Assembly (NCBI GenBank): GCA_002729235.1 | Contig: PBTY01000020.1 | Coordinates: 35,535-86,030, forward strand | DNA from: Rickettsiales bacterium | GTDB lineage: Bacteria > Bacteroidota > Bacteroidia > Cytophagales > Cyclobacteriaceae | DNA length: 50,496 nt | Direction: 5' to 3' | Shown here: positions 1 to 9,043 of the stretch, in pieces | Position numbering within the stretch: the stretch's first letter is position 1 | Layout of the letters: each line of letters starts with the position of its first letter | Notes under the pieces: generated by a model | Seen by the model: only the letters and a program-made list of their open reading frames with translations | Told to the model about the DNA's origin: nothing | Database searches by the model: none | Translations under genes and position numbers: made by a program

Positions 1-3000
1 AAGTCGTATCTAACTCTTGCTTTGTCCAGACCTGGTGCTTTTCGTCACATTCTTGGAGTGACATTCACCAACAAGGCTACCGAGGAGATGAAAAGCAGGA
101 TTGTCTCTTTTCTCAAAGTATTGTCTGCTGGAGAAAAGCATCCAATGCGTAATGAGCTTTGTGAAGCATTGGATATTACTGATGAAATACTTACTGAAAG
201 AGCCACTGATGCGCTGAGCGATATTCTCCATCAGTACGGACGATTTAGCATCGTGACCATTGATAGTTTCTTTCATGCGGTGATTCGATCGTTTGCGAGG
301 GAGATGGGCCTTCAAGGAACGTTTACTATTGATCTGGATCTTGATAAGGTACTACAGCTGGTCATTGATCAGTTGCTGATGGAGATCGGAGAGGAGAAGC
401 AAAAGCAATTGAGAAGTTGGCTCACCGAATTTGCTGAGAAGAAAGTGGAGGACGGATTGAGCTGGGATTTTAGAAAGGACATCAGCATTCTTTCCAAAGA
501 GATACTCAAAGATGAATTCAAACAGTATTCTGCTCAAATACTCGAACTAAGTAAAAAGGCGAACTTCTTCGCCAACATTCGGAAGCAACTCAATAATTTC
601 CGCTATCCTTTCGAAAATCAGGTGAAGAAAATGTGTCGGGAAGCCATGAAATTTCTTGACGATAATGGATTGTCCGTGGAGTCATTCAGTGGAAAATCGA
701 AAAGTGTTGCCACAATGTTTGTCAAATTTGAAGGTTTGAACTTTGACATTACGGATGGAAGAAGAGCGGCTACTCAGGATATTTCAAAATGGTTGACCAA
801 AGCAGATCAAAAAGATGCTAGTAAAGTTGCTATTGCGGAACAAGTCATGAAGTTGTATGCTGATATCGTCATTTTCATTGACAAGAATTTTACTAATTAT
901 CAATCAGTTATTGAAGTACAGCGCTATTTATATGCTTTTGGCATCCTGGCGGAGATCAATAAGTATTTACAGCAATACCGCGATGAACATGATGTGATGT
1001 TGATTGCTGATTTGCCTGATTTTCTTCATCAGATCATTAACGATAGTGAGACACCCTATATCTATGAGAAGGTAGGTTCTATTTTTAATCATTATTTGAT
1101 TGATGAGTTTCAAGATACGTCGGCTTTCCAGTGGGAGAACTTTATGCATTTAGTGAAGAACACGACCGACGAAGGAAACTTCAGTATGGTGGTTGGAGAT
1201 GTGAAGCAATCCATCTATCGATTTCGAGGTGGAGATTGGGAGTTGTTGCAACATCGAATCAAAGATGATATCGGTGACTACCATGTCGAACCACATAATC
1301 TAGGAACTAACTGGCGATCCGATCCTTTGATTGTCCATTTCAATAACACATTTTTTACATCCATGATGGGCTTGTCTCGTGGACACTTTGAAGACTCTAC
1401 ATCAGAGATTATCGACGAATCCATGCGTGAACAGGTGTTGGGCAAAATAGGAGAGGTGTTTGATACCTTCTCAGATGTGGCACAAGAGATACCGGAGCAT
1501 CGTCAGGAGGAGAAGGGGATGGTTCGGTTTGAATTTATAAAGGAAGAACGCGATGCTGAAGAAGGTTGGGTAGATCAGTCGATTAGGAGAACCATTTACA
1601 AAGTAGAAGAATTACAGCGACAGGGATATCAACTTAGAGACATTGCTGTGCTTACTCGATATGCGAGTGAGGGCAAGAAGATTGCTGATGCCTTTATTGA
1701 GTACAGAAATTCTGAAGAAGCTGATCCGAATTTACGTTATGAGGTTGTCAGTAGTGAAGCCCTTTACCTAACTTCAAGTCATCTGGTGCGATTCATTGTA
1801 TCGCTTATTAAGTGGTTGAATGATGAGAAGAATACCATTGTATTGAGTGAGTGGCTCTATGAATACAATCGCTATATTCTCAAAAATGATTTAAAGGAGA
1901 GCGAGATCTTTTCACGTTTCGAACATTGGGAAGAGATCTCTCCAAAAATATTCGTTAATCAGCGAGAATACCTCAAGACCCTGCCACTTTATGAATTAGT
2001 GGAAAGCATCATTCGAATATTCGACCTCAATAAAATTCCTGAAGAGTTTACCTATTTACAAGGCTTTCAGGATGCTGTATTGGATTATGCAAAAAATGAG
2101 CGCGGAGACATTCCGTCCTTCCTGGCCTGGTGGGAAGAGGTTCGAAAGGAACGAGCCATTCAAATATCCGATGACAACAATGCTGTTAAAATTCTCACCA
2201 TTCACAAGAGTAAAGGTCTCGAGTTTCCTGTCGTGATTTTGCCTTTTATGAGTTGGACATTTGATCATGATGCCACCAAGGATACCATCCTTTGGTGTTC
2301 TGGTGATGTTGGTGTAGAGCCATTCAGTCAACTTCCTGTGGTGCCGTTGAAGTATAATAAAGGACTGGCCAACACCCACTGGGCTCAACGATATTATGAG
2401 GAGAAGCTCAAGGCTTATTTGGATAATCTAAACCTATTGTATGTTGCATTTACACGTCCTGTGGAAGTTCTAATTGGTTTTGCCAAGTTGCCTGCAAGAG
2501 AGAACCTTAACTATGCGTATGATCTGGTTCTGAGTCATGTAAAGGACAGTGATTATTGGGATGAAAGTGAGAATGCTTACCAGGTTGGAGCATTGAAAAA
2601 ACCGAACCTGGAGCATAAGGAAACTAAAGAATATGGTTTGCAAACGTACTTGTCAAGTCCATGGCGTGGCAAGGTGAGTATCCAAATAAAAGGCTCTGCT
2701 GAATTGAATGAATCAGTTTTCAGTGATGCGCAGCGCAGAGGTACCAAACTCCATGATATCCTTAGTCGGATTAAGTATCGGAAGGATCTGGATCAGTTTT
2801 CCAATTTGGAGCACATCGTTGAGTTAACAAAAATTATAGAATACCCTGAGGTTTCTAATTGGTTCGATGATTCCTGGGAAGTGCATACGGAAGTTCCGAT
2901 CCTATTACCAGGAGGAGAGTTTAAACGAATTGATCGTCTCAATTTGAAGAAAGATCAAACTGTAGTCATCGATTTTAAGACCGGAACAAAGAGAAAGAAG

Positions 3001-3117
3001 GATCATTACCAGGTAAAGGAATACATGAAGATTTTAGGAGAGATGGGCTATCAGCAGGTGACTGGGTATTTGATTTATTTATATGACTTGTCAGTAGAGG
3101 AGGTGACCAATGGTTGA
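1..3117 (+). CDS. addA: AddA/RecB-like UvrD-family helicase-nuclease (5' partial)
   Basis: This is the large subunit of an AddAB/RecBCD-type double-strand-break resection enzyme: a superfamily 1A helicase fused to a RecB-type nuclease. The reading frame is open to base 1, so the start and the Walker A loop lie outside the window; the first in-window codons (KSYLTLAL) should fall just after Walker A. Visible helicase motifs in order are VTFTNKATEEM (Ia), IDEFQDT (II, near codon 368), VGDVKQSIYRFRGG (III), GTNWRSDP (IV), ILTIHKSKGLEFPVV (V) and LLYVAFTRP (VI, near codon 815). The C-terminal 130 residues carry the nuclease signature: GTKLHDIL, then RIDRL, then VIDFKTG and YQVKEY. The stop overlaps the start of the next gene by 8 bp, so the two are translationally coupled. 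The family is certain; AddA rather than RecB is inferred from the partner gene. Confidence 0.93.
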   Translation, partial: KSYLTLALSRPGAFRHILGVTFTNKATEEMKSRIVSFLKVLSAGEKHPMRNELCEALDITDEILTERATDALSDILHQYGRFSIVTIDSFFHAVIRSFAREMGLQGTFTIDLDLDKVLQLVIDQLLMEIGEEKQKQLRSWLTEFAEKKVEDGLSWDFRKDISILSKEILKDEFKQYSAQILELSKKANFFANIRKQLNNFRYPFENQVKKMCREAMKFLDDNGLSVESFSGKSKSVATMFVKFEGLNFDITDGRRAATQDISKWLTKADQKDASKVAIAEQVMKLYADIVIFIDKNFTNYQSVIEVQRYLYAFGILAEINKYLQQYRDEHDVMLIADLPDFLHQIINDSETPYIYEKVGSIFNHYLIDEFQDTSAFQWENFMHLVKNTTDEGNFSMVVGDVKQSIYRFRGGDWELLQHRIKDDIGDYHVEPHNLGTNWRSDPLIVHFNNTFFTSMMGLSRGHFEDSTSEIIDESMREQVLGKIGEVFDTFSDVAQEIPEHRQEEKGMVRFEFIKEERDAEEGWVDQSIRRTIYKVEELQRQGYQLRDIAVLTRYASEGKKIADAFIEYRNSEEADPNLRYEVVSSEALYLTSSHLVRFIVSLIKWLNDEKNTIVLSEWLYEYNRYILKNDLKESEIFSRFEHWEEISPKIFVNQREYLKTLPLYELVESIIRIFDLNKIPEEFTYLQGFQDAVLDYAKNERGDIPSFLAWWEEVRKERAIQISDDNNAVKILTIHKSKGLEFPVVILPFMSWTFDHDATKDTILWCSGDVGVEPFSQLPVVPLKYNKGLANTHWAQRYYEEKLKAYLDNLNLLYVAFTRPVEVLIGFAKLPARENLNYAYDLVLSHVKDSDYWDESENAYQVGALKKPNLEHKETKEYGLQTYLSSPWRGKVSIQIKGSAELNESVFSDAQRRGTKLHDILSRIKYRKDLDQFSNLEHIVELTKIIEYPEVSNWFDDSWEVHTEVPILLPGGEFKRIDRLNLKKDQTVVIDFKTGTKRKKDHYQVKEYMKILGEMGYQQVTGYLIYLYDLSVEEVTNG

Positions 3118-5992
3118 TCAGTCATTTATTGCTGAAGTAGCGGAGCGAGTCCTTGGAGATAATCCACAAAACCTTCATCAGGTTACTATTGTTTTTCCGA
3201 ACCGAAGAGCTGGATTGTTTTTCAGAAAGGAACTATCTAAACTGATTGAAAAGCCCATCTGGATGCCACAGGTCATCAGCATGGAGGATTTTGTAAGTTC
3301 CTATAGTCCTTTGAGAAAGGTGGAGAAGATTGAAGCCATTTTCTCTTTGTATGAGGTCTACAAGAAGCATCAGAAAAGGGACGAGACTTTTGATCAGTTC
3401 TTTTTCTGGGGTGAAATGATCCTCCGGGATTTTGAAGAGATCGATCAGTATTTGGTGAATACGGATCAGCTGTTTACCAGCATCAAAACTCAGAAAGAGT
3501 TAGATGAGGAGTTCTACTTTCTTGATGAGGAGGATAAGAAAGTGATCCAATCCTTTTGGTCAAGTTTCTTGCCTAAAGCCACAGCAAGTCAGGAAGCGTT
3601 TCTTGAGACCTGGAAGATTTTAAGACCTATTTATGCTGAGTATCGTGAGCATTTGCTAGCCAAAGGCATTGCTTATGGAGGTTTGATATATCGCGAGATT
3701 TCTGACAGTCTAAGTGATGTGAAGCCGCAAGAGGGTTCCAAAGTCTATTTTGCCGGGTTCAATGCACTGACCTTTGCAGAGGAAAAGATTATCAAACATT
3801 TTGTACATGAATATGAGGCAGAAGTTATCTGGGACTTAGATGAGTACTACTTCAATAACCCGAAACAAGAGGCTGGTTTTTTTCTTCGTGAATATGGCCG
3901 TGATAGCATATTAGGAAAGACGTTTCCAAAAGAACCACCAAAGCGCTTCCAAACCGAGAAGAATTTTGAAGCTACTGGAGTTTCATTAGAAGTTGGACAG
4001 ACAAAAGCCCTCGCAGAGCACCTCAACAATCTGATAGCTAGTGGCTCATTCGATCCTGAGAAGACAGTTGTGGTCCTTCCAATGGAACATATGCTGTTTC
4101 CAGCATTGCACGCCATCCCTGACGGGGTGGAAAAGGTGAATATCACCATGGGGTATCCGCTTAAAGAAACACCTGTGTATAGTTTGCTGGAAAGTGTATT
4201 GCTCCTGCAGCACATGCGCAAAGAAAGTGTGGTCAATGGAGTGTCCTTTTACTACAAACCTTTGGTGGAATTGCTGGAACATCCATTGCTTTTTGCTCTA
4301 GATGAGGATCGCATAAAGGACCTGATCAAGGAAATCAAAAGTAGAAATCTCATCACGTTGTATTTGGATGATCTGGAACTGAAGCATGAAGTGTTTGATA
4401 TCATCTTTCAGAAACCGGACTCAGCTTTTGAGTATTTGTTAAGTATTCTCAAAAACTTATATGACACCTGGAAGGATAAAGGACATGATCTGGAGTTAGA
4501 ATTCATCAGTCGCTTCTTTGAGCATGTAGCTCATTTGAGAGAGATGATGGGTGATCGAGCAGATCAACTCAGCTATGATTTCCTTATCAAACTATTCCGA
4601 AGATTGGCTCGTACCCTGAAGATCCCTTTTACAGGAGAACCACTCAATGGTTTACAAATCATGGGTATTCTGGAAACAAGGAACCTTGATTTTGAAAATG
4701 TCTTCATACTGAATATGAATGAAGATAGCTGGCCAGCAGCTGCAAGACGCGGTTCATTCATCCCATTCAATATTCGGAAAGCTTTTAGCCTTCCGGTATT
4801 TGATCATCAAGATGCGATCTATTCTTATCTGTTCTATAGACTGATTCAGCGAGCAAAGAATATTCATTTCTTTTACAATACGGTGGCAGAGTTTAATGTC
4901 AATGGAGAGCTTAGTCGACTGGTGCAACAGTTGGAAGTGGAGTCTGGCTATGCAATCAAGAAACGAATTCTTGCAAGTCCAATCAAGACGGTAGCTCCAT
5001 TGCCAATTAAGATCGAGAAAACCGCTGCCATTCAAGCTAAAATGGAGCGCTATCTGGATGGATATCAATCCACAAATGGGTTGCATCCAGGATCATTCAC
5101 TCCATCGGCTTTGAATGCTTATTTGGATTGTCGTCTTAGGTTTTACTTCAAGTATGTGGAGCGCCTCTACGAGCCAGATGAAGTGCAGGAGGAGATGGAT
5201 GCGATGGTGTTTGGTAATATTCTTCATGACACCATGGAGATACTCTATAAGCAATTCACAGATCGCGAAAAACGTAAGGAGATCTATCCACAGGATATTT
5301 TCTGGATTCGTGAAGGGATTTCAGGAGCAATGAATAAGGCCTTCATCAATCACTATAAGATCAAGAAGGAGAAGAAGTTTAAACTCGAAGGGCGGACTTT
5401 GATTGCCGCGGATGTGCTCAAGAAGTTCATCGAGAAGATTCTCGATTATGACATGAAGTATGCTCCATTCAAAATCATTGGGTTGGAAGCGAGCACCAGG
5501 GAAGGTTTTGCCATGGAATTTCCGATCAAAGTGTCTGGTAAAGAGAAGAAGATAAGAATCAGAGGAATTATTGACCGTATCGATCAGAAAGAAGGCAAGG
5601 TACGAGTCATTGATTACAAAACTGGTCGGGATGAAAAAGACTTCACCACGATCGCTGCATTAGTAGACCGACAGGAAAAGAGTAGGCGCAAGGCGGCTTT
5701 CCAGGTATTCTTCTATAGTTACTTATTCTACAAGAAGTTTCAGGGTGATTATGAGGTAATCGAGCCAGGGTTGTTCAATTCTAGAGACTTGTTTAGTGAT
5801 GATTTTGAATGGCGAATCTTTGATAAGCAGAACAAGACAAGCGTTGCTGAGTTTAGGCAATATTTGCCTGAATTTGAGCAAGGATTAACAGATTTGTTGA
5901 CCGAAATGTACGATCCTGAAATTCCGTTCGACCAGACAGATGACTTGAAAAAGTGTGGTTATTGCCCATATAAGGATATTTGTGGTCGATAA
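3110..5992 (+). CDS. addB: AddB-like PD-(D/E)XK nuclease with Fe-S cysteines
   Basis: This is the second subunit of the AddAB-type helicase-nuclease, 960 residues. The N-terminal part begins VTIVFPNRRAGLFFRKEL, which keeps the fold of a helicase domain but lacks a Walker A, as in AddB. The C-terminal nuclease domain has FGNILHDTMEILY, RIRGIIDRID and VIDYKTG (Asp835, Lys837), followed by QVFFYSYLFY. Four cysteines are placed as in the AddB iron-sulfur staple: Cys674 (LDCRLRFYF) before the nuclease core, and Cys949, Cys952 and Cys958 at the very end (CGYC and DIC). The start ATG lies inside the end of the preceding gene. An intact nuclease in both subunits fits AddAB, in which each nuclease cuts one strand. 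No Chi-like site can be assigned from the sequence. Confidence 0.92.
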   Translation: MVDQSFIAEVAERVLGDNPQNLHQVTIVFPNRRAGLFFRKELSKLIEKPIWMPQVISMEDFVSSYSPLRKVEKIEAIFSLYEVYKKHQKRDETFDQFFFWGEMILRDFEEIDQYLVNTDQLFTSIKTQKELDEEFYFLDEEDKKVIQSFWSSFLPKATASQEAFLETWKILRPIYAEYREHLLAKGIAYGGLIYREISDSLSDVKPQEGSKVYFAGFNALTFAEEKIIKHFVHEYEAEVIWDLDEYYFNNPKQEAGFFLREYGRDSILGKTFPKEPPKRFQTEKNFEATGVSLEVGQTKALAEHLNNLIASGSFDPEKTVVVLPMEHMLFPALHAIPDGVEKVNITMGYPLKETPVYSLLESVLLLQHMRKESVVNGVSFYYKPLVELLEHPLLFALDEDRIKDLIKEIKSRNLITLYLDDLELKHEVFDIIFQKPDSAFEYLLSILKNLYDTWKDKGHDLELEFISRFFEHVAHLREMMGDRADQLSYDFLIKLFRRLARTLKIPFTGEPLNGLQIMGILETRNLDFENVFILNMNEDSWPAAARRGSFIPFNIRKAFSLPVFDHQDAIYSYLFYRLIQRAKNIHFFYNTVAEFNVNGELSRLVQQLEVESGYAIKKRILASPIKTVAPLPIKIEKTAAIQAKMERYLDGYQSTNGLHPGSFTPSALNAYLDCRLRFYFKYVERLYEPDEVQEEMDAMVFGNILHDTMEILYKQFTDREKRKEIYPQDIFWIREGISGAMNKAFINHYKIKKEKKFKLEGRTLIAADVLKKFIEKILDYDMKYAPFKIIGLEASTREGFAMEFPIKVSGKEKKIRIRGIIDRIDQKEGKVRVIDYKTGRDEKDFTTIAALVDRQEKSRRKAAFQVFFYSYLFYKKFQGDYEVIEPGLFNSRDLFSDDFEWRIFDKQNKTSVAEFRQYLPEFEQGLTDLLTEMYDPEIPFDQTDDLKKCGYCPYKDICGR

Positions 5993-5999
5993 ACTGACA

Positions 6000-6034
6000 T
6001 TTGTCATATATCTAGAGTTCTTGACCTATCTTTA
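6000..6034 (+). promoter_or_regulatory. Possible Bacteroidota-type promoter of the GAF gene
   Basis: A TTTG at 6000-6003 and TATCTTTA at 6027-6034 resemble the Bacteroidota -33 (TTTG) and -7 (TAnnTTTG) elements, with one mismatch in the -7 and a spacing of 23 bp. They lie 41 bp upstream of the ATG at 6075, in the only gap between addB and the GAF gene. The match is weak and rests on motif likeness alone. Confidence 0.3.
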
Positions 6035-6074
6035 CGGACCAGCTTGAGCATTTTTTTACCTGAATTCGCAACAC

Positions 6075-7271
6075 ATGGAAAGTGCACTAACGGCAAGATA
6101 CTCAACCAACGACCTGCCATATACAAGGGAGCTCTTAGCAGAGGCCGAGGATGAACAATTGATGAAAATTGTGAAAGAAGCTGCCAAAGAGTTGAAATCT
6201 CCAATTGCCTTGGTTACCGTGGTGATGGAGCAAGTTCAATTTTTCAAAGCACATTACGGCTTATCTGAAGAATTGGCCAAATCTAGAGGGACTACACGTG
6301 ATGTTTCTTTCTGTCAATTTGTAGTAGACACCCAGAATCCATTGGAGTTGGTAGATGCCAAAGGGATGCCTGGAATACCTCAAAATATCGTAGAAGAGCA
6401 TGGTGTCAGGGCTTATTTAGGAATGCCAATCAAATCTCACAACCAGGTAATTGGATCGTTGTGTGTTTTAGATACGGAACCTCATTCATTTACTGATGAT
6501 GAGAAGGAGAACCTAAGACGATTGGCTGATCTAGTTAATGATCGTCTTGCTCAACTGAATAAGTCTAGAAAAAAGGATCATAGTCAACTAATTGGAAAAG
6601 CTGCTTATCCAGCATTGGAGGAGGTAAAAGAAGCTATGGAGCCAATTAAACCAAGAGTGTCTGATTCTATGGTTGCTTTACGGGAATTGTCCACTTTCAT
6701 GCGCTTCATGGAACAAACGCTTTATGGAAATTTCCCCTCCAAAGATGAGCTAAGAAAGACCCTAAATGATGCAAAAACGGCATTGGAGCGCTGTGAAAAT
6801 AGTTTGTATGATATTGAAGTGAGTTCAGAAGATGCCATCGATGCTATTGATGCATTGGAACATGTTTTTGTACCTTCAAGTACGGTGCTGCTTTCAGAGA
6901 TTGCAGAGGCAGGAAGAGAACTTGCGCGACATGTTACTAAAGAAAGTGGAGGTGTGCTTTTGCCTGAATTGTCATTCAACCCACAGGTTACCACTCCACA
7001 AACTTTAGGCTCATCGATTATTGCGTTGACCTTGACGTTGGTAGCAAATGGATTGAAAAAAGCGAGTAAGCATCACAAGATAAAGATGTCAGTACTTGAT
7101 CAGAATCTCAGAGCAGCATTAGTGATTGAATGTGATGATTTGTCGGAGGCCATTCGAGGTGAGATCGTAAGAGAACTTCGTAACCATACCTCGGAAGAGC
7201 CAACCATTTCATTCAAATTGGTTGATGGGAATATTCACTTACTGTTCTCTATCGTGAAGGAACGCTCCTAA
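6075..7271 (+). CDS. GAF-domain protein, function unknown
   Basis: This 398-residue protein has no signal peptide and should be cytoplasmic. Residues about 25-160 form a GAF domain of the type often seen in bacterial sensor proteins: IALVTVVMEQVQFFKAHYGL, then RDVSFCQFVV, VRAYLGMPI and IGSLCVLDTEPHSFTDDEKENL. The C-terminal half (about 180-398) is helical and then alpha/beta, and I cannot assign it by motif; stretches such as SIIALTLTLVANGLKKASK faintly recall the ATP-binding half of a histidine kinase, but no clear N, G1 or G2 box is present. No phosphoacceptor His is evident. Its stop overlaps by 4 bp the stop of the convergent Dabb gene. A role in small-molecule or redox sensing is only an inference from the GAF domain. 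Confidence 0.85.
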   Translation: MESALTARYSTNDLPYTRELLAEAEDEQLMKIVKEAAKELKSPIALVTVVMEQVQFFKAHYGLSEELAKSRGTTRDVSFCQFVVDTQNPLELVDAKGMPGIPQNIVEEHGVRAYLGMPIKSHNQVIGSLCVLDTEPHSFTDDEKENLRRLADLVNDRLAQLNKSRKKDHSQLIGKAAYPALEEVKEAMEPIKPRVSDSMVALRELSTFMRFMEQTLYGNFPSKDELRKTLNDAKTALERCENSLYDIEVSSEDAIDAIDALEHVFVPSSTVLLSEIAEAGRELARHVTKESGGVLLPELSFNPQVTTPQTLGSSIIALTLTLVANGLKKASKHHKIKMSVLDQNLRAALVIECDDLSEAIRGEIVRELRNHTSEEPTISFKLVDGNIHLLFSIVKERS

Positions 7272-7666
7272 AGCGCTCCCCACGAATCAAATATTTTTAC
7301 AGTCGTCCATTTCATGTTGTTGTCCTCGATGTATTGGAGGTGTGCTTCATGCTTTTGGTAAATGTCTTGATCCTCTTTAGAGTCAAATGTTACAACCAGA
7401 CTTACTGAATAGGAGTTGTCTACCACTTCTCTTGGTGTACCTGCAGGTTTTCCCAGGTGGTAGCTGTTGATTTCCTTCACTTGCTTCAAGAATGCCTCTG
7501 TACTTTTGATAAAATCATCCGCGTCTGCTTCTGGTTTCAGCCAGAAAAACACCATATGGATGAATTGTCCGTTGATTTGCTTTTTTGGTTTTGCTTGTAT
7601 TGTTGATGCCATAGTTACTGCGCCAAGTGATAATAGTGCTTTTTGAATAAAGGATCTTTTGTTCAT
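7268..7666 (-). CDS. Exported Dabb (stress-responsive alpha/beta-barrel) protein
   Basis: This 132-residue protein has an N-terminal export signal (MNKRSFIQKALLSLGAVTMASTIQA, cleavage likely after residue 25) with an 'RSF' stretch that faintly recalls a Tat signal but lacks a twin arginine. The rest is one Dabb domain: FIHMVFFWLKPEA at the first strand, YHLGKPAGTPREVVDNSYSV in the middle and KHEAHLQYIEDN near the end. Dabb domains are dimeric ferredoxin-like barrels; some are enzymes, but most are unassigned. It is a single-gene unit, convergent with the GAF gene and divergent from the oxygenase. Family confidence is good; function is unknown. Confidence 0.85.
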   Translation of the reverse strand: MNKRSFIQKALLSLGAVTMASTIQAKPKKQINGQFIHMVFFWLKPEADADDFIKSTEAFLKQVKEINSYHLGKPAGTPREVVDNSYSVSLVVTFDSKEDQDIYQKHEAHLQYIEDNNMKWTTVKIFDSWGAL

Positions 7667-7775
7667 TTTCTGTGCGTATTATTCTTCGGTAATTTAACCA
7701 AGAACGACAGTTTATTCCTAACACAACAAGTCTTAACATTTCAGCGTACATTCGCGAATCGTTTTTTGAAATAGA

Positions 7776-8402
7776 TTGAAAGCATTTAGTGAAGACACTT
7801 GGATCAACTGGGTTGATCAGCTGTCAGAAGACAATTACCTGGTAATTGATGATTTTATTGAAGACCAGGAGCTTGATGTCTTTCTCAGCTACTTTCAGGA
7901 GAGCTTGGAGGAGGATGATTTTAAACCTGCAGGAATAGGTACCGGACAAGATTTTCAATTGAAAAGGGAAATTCGAGGCGATAAGATCAAGTGGTTGGAT
8001 CGTTCCAAAGATCTTGAACTGACTCGTTTCTTTGAGCGAGTTGATGAAACTATTGGCGTTTTAAACAGATACTGTTATTTAAGTTTATCTGGTTCCGAGT
8101 TTCACATGGCACATTATCCTCAAGGCACTTTCTACAAACGACATTTGGATCAGTTCAATTCTCGCAGCAATCGACTCATCTCCGTTATCTTATACCTAAA
8201 TAAAAATTGGCAAGAAGGAGATGGAGGAGAGCTCAAAGTATTTCTCAATGGTGAGGAGCGAACAATAGCACCGATAGCTAAGCGCTGTGTGATTATGCGA
8301 AGCGACAAAGTGGAGCACGAGGTAATGATGACCAATAAAGATCGATATAGCCTGACCGGCTGGTTGTTATACCAGCCAGTAGGATTGACCTTCTTGACCT
8401 AG
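7776..8402 (+). CDS. EGLN/PHD-like 2OG-Fe(II) prolyl hydroxylase
   Basis: This 208-residue protein is a 2-oxoglutarate and Fe(II)-dependent oxygenase of the prolyl-hydroxylase kind. The iron triad is complete: His123 and Asp125 (KRHLDQF) and His181 (VEHEV); Arg190 (DRYSLTGW) is the 2OG-binding Arg, 9 residues after the distal His as in human PHD2. Other PHD2-like blocks are present: FKPAGIGTGQD, IRGDKIKWLD, AHYPQGTFYKRH and VILYLNKNWQEGDGGELKVF. The start is a TTG at 7776; an in-frame TGA sits at 7767-7769, and no in-frame ATG occurs before residue 111, so the TTG is needed to keep the N-terminal YLVIDDF block. The known bacterial homologue in Pseudomonas hydroxylates EF-Tu; the same target here is inference. 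The stop overlaps that of msrA by 4 bp. Confidence 0.88.
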   Translation: MKAFSEDTWINWVDQLSEDNYLVIDDFIEDQELDVFLSYFQESLEEDDFKPAGIGTGQDFQLKREIRGDKIKWLDRSKDLELTRFFERVDETIGVLNRYCYLSLSGSEFHMAHYPQGTFYKRHLDQFNSRSNRLISVILYLNKNWQEGDGGELKVFLNGEERTIAPIAKRCVIMRSDKVEHEVMMTNKDRYSLTGWLLYQPVGLTFLT

Positions 8403-9043
8403 TCTTCTTGTTTCAAGATATCTTTAAACTTGTTTTTAACTCGTTCAATTTTTGGACGCGATACATTCATGATATAGCGATCATAAGGATGATTTTCTTC
8501 GTAATCCTGGTGATAATCTTCAGCAGGGTAGAAAGCTGTGTATGCATTTAGTTGCGTAACTATTGGTTTTGGGTACACATCGCTCAGCTCGTCTATTTTT
8601 GCTTCAGCCAATTTGAGCTGATCCTCGTTATGATAGAAAATAGCGCTTCTATACTGAGTCCCGACATCTGGTCCCTGACGATTGAGTTGAGTAGGGTCAT
8701 GTGCCGTGAAGAAAATATCCAAAAGTGTTTCGTAGCTAATTACATCAGGATCATAGTAAACCTGAACCGTCTCAGCGTGCTCAGTGCGTCCGTAACTCAC
8801 CATTTTGTAGTTGGCCGTTGATTCTTTACCTCCAGCATAGCCAGATACCGCTTCGAATACTCCTTCGATTTGCTCAAAAGAGGCTTCTACACACCAAAAA
8901 CACCCACCAGCAAAAGTCGCAGTATCTAATTTCTGATAGGAGATCGGAGTTTTATCATCTGTTGAATTTTTAGTTTCTGTACTTGTTGGATTACTATAAC
9001 TAATTAGAATGGATAAAGCAATGGTGTAAAATGTCATTTTCAT
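8399..9043 (-). CDS. msrA: Exported peptide-methionine (S)-S-oxide reductase MsrA
   Basis: MsrA reduces methionine-S-sulfoxide in proteins. The catalytic motif GCFWC lies at residues 47-51, with Cys48 as the active-site thiol, followed by VSGYAGG, VQVYYDPDVISYETLLDIFFTAHDPTQLNRQG and GTQYRSAIFYH. The C-terminal block YHQDYEENHP is also typical. The protein is 214 residues, about 45 longer at the N-terminus than the minimal enzyme. The N-terminus is hydrophobic (MKMTFYTIALSILISYS) and is followed by a Ser/Thr/Asp-rich linker, so the enzyme is probably exported to the periplasm; there is no lipobox cysteine. It converges on the oxygenase gene. No MsrB domain is fused. Confidence 0.96.
   Translation of the reverse strand: MKMTFYTIALSILISYSNPTSTETKNSTDDKTPISYQKLDTATFAGGCFWCVEASFEQIEGVFEAVSGYAGGKESTANYKMVSYGRTEHAETVQVYYDPDVISYETLLDIFFTAHDPTQLNRQGPDVGTQYRSAIFYHNEDQLKLAEAKIDELSDVYPKPIVTQLNAYTAFYPAEDYHQDYEENHPYDRYIMNVSRPKIERVKNKFKDILKQED

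Noticed and set aside
1-5992. AddAB pair as a phage-defence system
   Set aside because: Both genes have the usual housekeeping recombination architecture, and no defence genes are adjacent.
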